Source: DAOUAJ01 sp034433615
GTDB lineage: Bacteria > Chloroflexota > Anaerolineae > DUEN01
NCBI GenBank assembly: GCA_034433615.1
Contig: DAOUAJ010000027.1
Span: forward strand, 1 to 6,224
DNA: 6,224 bases
Direction: 5' to 3'
Positions 5,582 through 6,224 of this stretch are shown in pieces. The notes under the pieces were generated by a model. The model ran no database searches. It was not told the DNA's origin and saw only the letters and a list, made by a program, of their open reading frames with translations. The translations under genes and the position numbers were made by a program. How positions within the stretch are numbered: the first letter of the stretch is position 1; the number at the start of each line of letters is the position of its first letter.

Positions 5582-5835
5582 CCCTGTTCCAGTTCATGGG
5601 CACCTGGAACGACTACCTGGGGCCGCTTATCTACATCAACAAGTATGAGATGTTTCCACTGGCCCTGGGCATCCAGAAGCTCCGACAGATGCTCTCGCAG
5701 GTTGGCAATGCCCCACTGGCCTACCCATACCTGATGGCCGTGAGCACTATTGCCACCGCGCCGATCATCATCCTGTTCTTCTTCGCCCAGCGCACATTCA
5801 TCGAGGGGATCTCGCTGACGGGGTTGAAGGGGTAA
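5371..5835 (+). pseudogene. MalG-type ABC sugar permease, C-terminal half only
   Basis: These 154 codons are the second half of an inner-membrane sugar permease that pairs with a MalF-type partner and an ATPase. The EAA loop that contacts the ATPase is intact (LSDAARVDGASELGILFRIILP). It is followed by the usual FQFMGTWNDYLGPL segment, a last membrane helix (PYLMAVSTIATAPIIILFFFAQ) and the typical ending GISLTGLKG. Family members run about 275-300 residues, so the N-terminal membrane helices are missing. The frame opens at a TTG right at the junction with the binding-protein gene and has no proper ribosome-binding site or start, so it is a fragment rather than a short gene. No MalF-type partner or ATPase gene lies in the window. 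Confidence 0.85.
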
Positions 5836-5852
5836 AGGGAAAGACAAGCGAG

Positions 5853-5877
5853 TGGCCCAGGGCGTTGCCCTGGGCTA
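5853..5877. terminator. GC-rich hairpin after the permease fragment
   Basis: GCCCAGGGC at 5855-5863 pairs perfectly with GCCCTGGGC at 5867-5875 around a GTT loop. A G-U and a T-A pair extend it to 5853 and 5877. No T-tract follows on the plus strand. On the minus strand the following bases are moderately T-rich. It could end transcription from either side, or be one half of a palindromic repeat element with the hairpin at 5885-5906. Confidence 0.5.
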
Positions 5878-5884
5878 TGGCAGC

Positions 5885-5906
5885 GGGTAGGGCCAGAGCC
5901 CTACCC
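5885..5906. terminator. Second GC-rich hairpin, spanning the flavodoxin gene stop codon
   Basis: GGGTAGGGC at 5885-5893 pairs perfectly with GCCCTACCC at 5898-5906 around a 4-nt loop. The TAG stop of the minus-strand flavodoxin-family gene (5903-5901) lies inside the stem. It sits 9 bp from the previous hairpin, in the short space between two convergent genes. There is no T-tract. Two neighbouring palindromes like this also resemble REP-type elements. Confidence 0.5.
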
Positions 5907-6224
5907 CTGTTGTCGTACCAGCACCGGGTGCAGCTCCCTGCGGCCGTCCACGAAGACGGCCACCCACTCAGCCAGGCGCTGACCGAGCCGCCGGCAAGAG
6001 GCGATCTCCTCTTCCCGCCGTGGTTCACCGGCGATCACCGCGCCGTAATGCAGCGTGAATCGGCGCGCCACATAATCCGGCACTCCAAAGACCAGAAAGC
6101 CGTAATTCATCAACATGATCAGCGTGGACAGGCACGCCAGCTCCGCGCCGCCGCCCCAGCCGCCGGACGACGAAAACGCGCAGGCGATCTTGCCGTCCAC
6201 CTTGCTCCACACTTCGTCCACAAT
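5901..6224 (-). CDS. Flavodoxin-family NAD(P)H oxidoreductase, C-terminal part (runs off the edge)
   Basis: The frame is open to the right edge, where it enters with ATT, so the true start lies outside; the GTG at 6221 is only the first start-like codon. About 107 codons remain. VDGKIACAFSSSGGWGGGAE matches the strand-then-glycine-rich loop that wraps the FMN ring in flavodoxin-fold proteins of the WrbA and NADPH-dependent FMN reductase type. It is followed by LMNYGFLVFGVPDY and the closing helix (ASCRRLGQRLAEWVA). The likely role is a cytoplasmic FMN-dependent reductase of quinones or similar acceptors; the substrate cannot be told. The N-terminal phosphate-binding loop is not in the window. 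The gene converges on the broken transporter, separated by two hairpins. Confidence 0.75.
   Translation of the reverse strand: MVDEVWSKVDGKIACAFSSSGGWGGGAELACLSTLIMLMNYGFLVFGVPDYVARRFTLHYGAVIAGEPRREEEIASCRRLGQRLAEWVAVFVDGRRELHPVLVRQQG

Overview
The window reads like part of a GC-rich genome of a Chloroflexota bacterium (Anaerolineae-like). This rests on my recognition of protein architectures only: a multi-pass membrane hybrid histidine kinase with two receivers, a response regulator built as HTH / degenerate ATPase / receiver, a Tat-and-lipobox sugar-binding protein, and an integron-type tyrosine recombinase remnant. No rRNA, tRNA, CRISPR array or intact transposase is visible.

Layout. Positions 1-274 hold no convincing gene, only an 11-bp inverted repeat and a candidate promoter. 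At 275-481 lies a short, internally deleted and C-terminally truncated integron-type integrase. At 482-772 is a control region: a TATAAT promoter whose spacer is filled by a perfect 7-6-7 palindrome, then a leader of roughly 230 nt with competing GC-rich hairpins. The hybrid kinase gene (773-3034, +) follows. It converges on, and overlaps by 68 bp, a response-regulator gene (2967-4205, -). That regulator has a strong promoter at 4279-4307 and three direct GCGGACA repeats just before its start codon. A short leader then precedes an ABC sugar-binding lipoprotein gene (from 4469, +).

The binding-protein gene is broken. After about 301 native codons the sequence switches, in another reading frame, into the last 154 codons of a MalG-type permease (to 5835). 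The end of the binding protein, presumably the MalF-type permease, and the front half of the MalG-type permease are all missing at this single junction. Two back-to-back perfect GC hairpins fill the space before a convergent flavodoxin-family gene (5901-6224, -), which runs off the right edge.

How the parts may work together. The kinase and the regulator look like partners in a phosphorelay. The regulator has a complete receiver and a DNA-binding helix-turn-helix. The kinase has a normal catalytic core but two incomplete receivers: one keeps the Lys and lacks the Asp, the other keeps the Asp and lacks the Lys. The 11-mer TTCGCAAGCAT occurs both in the kinase promoter and upstream of the sugar-binding gene, which suggests, but does not prove, a shared regulator. 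The transporter as it stands cannot be functional, whether from a real deletion or an assembly chimera.
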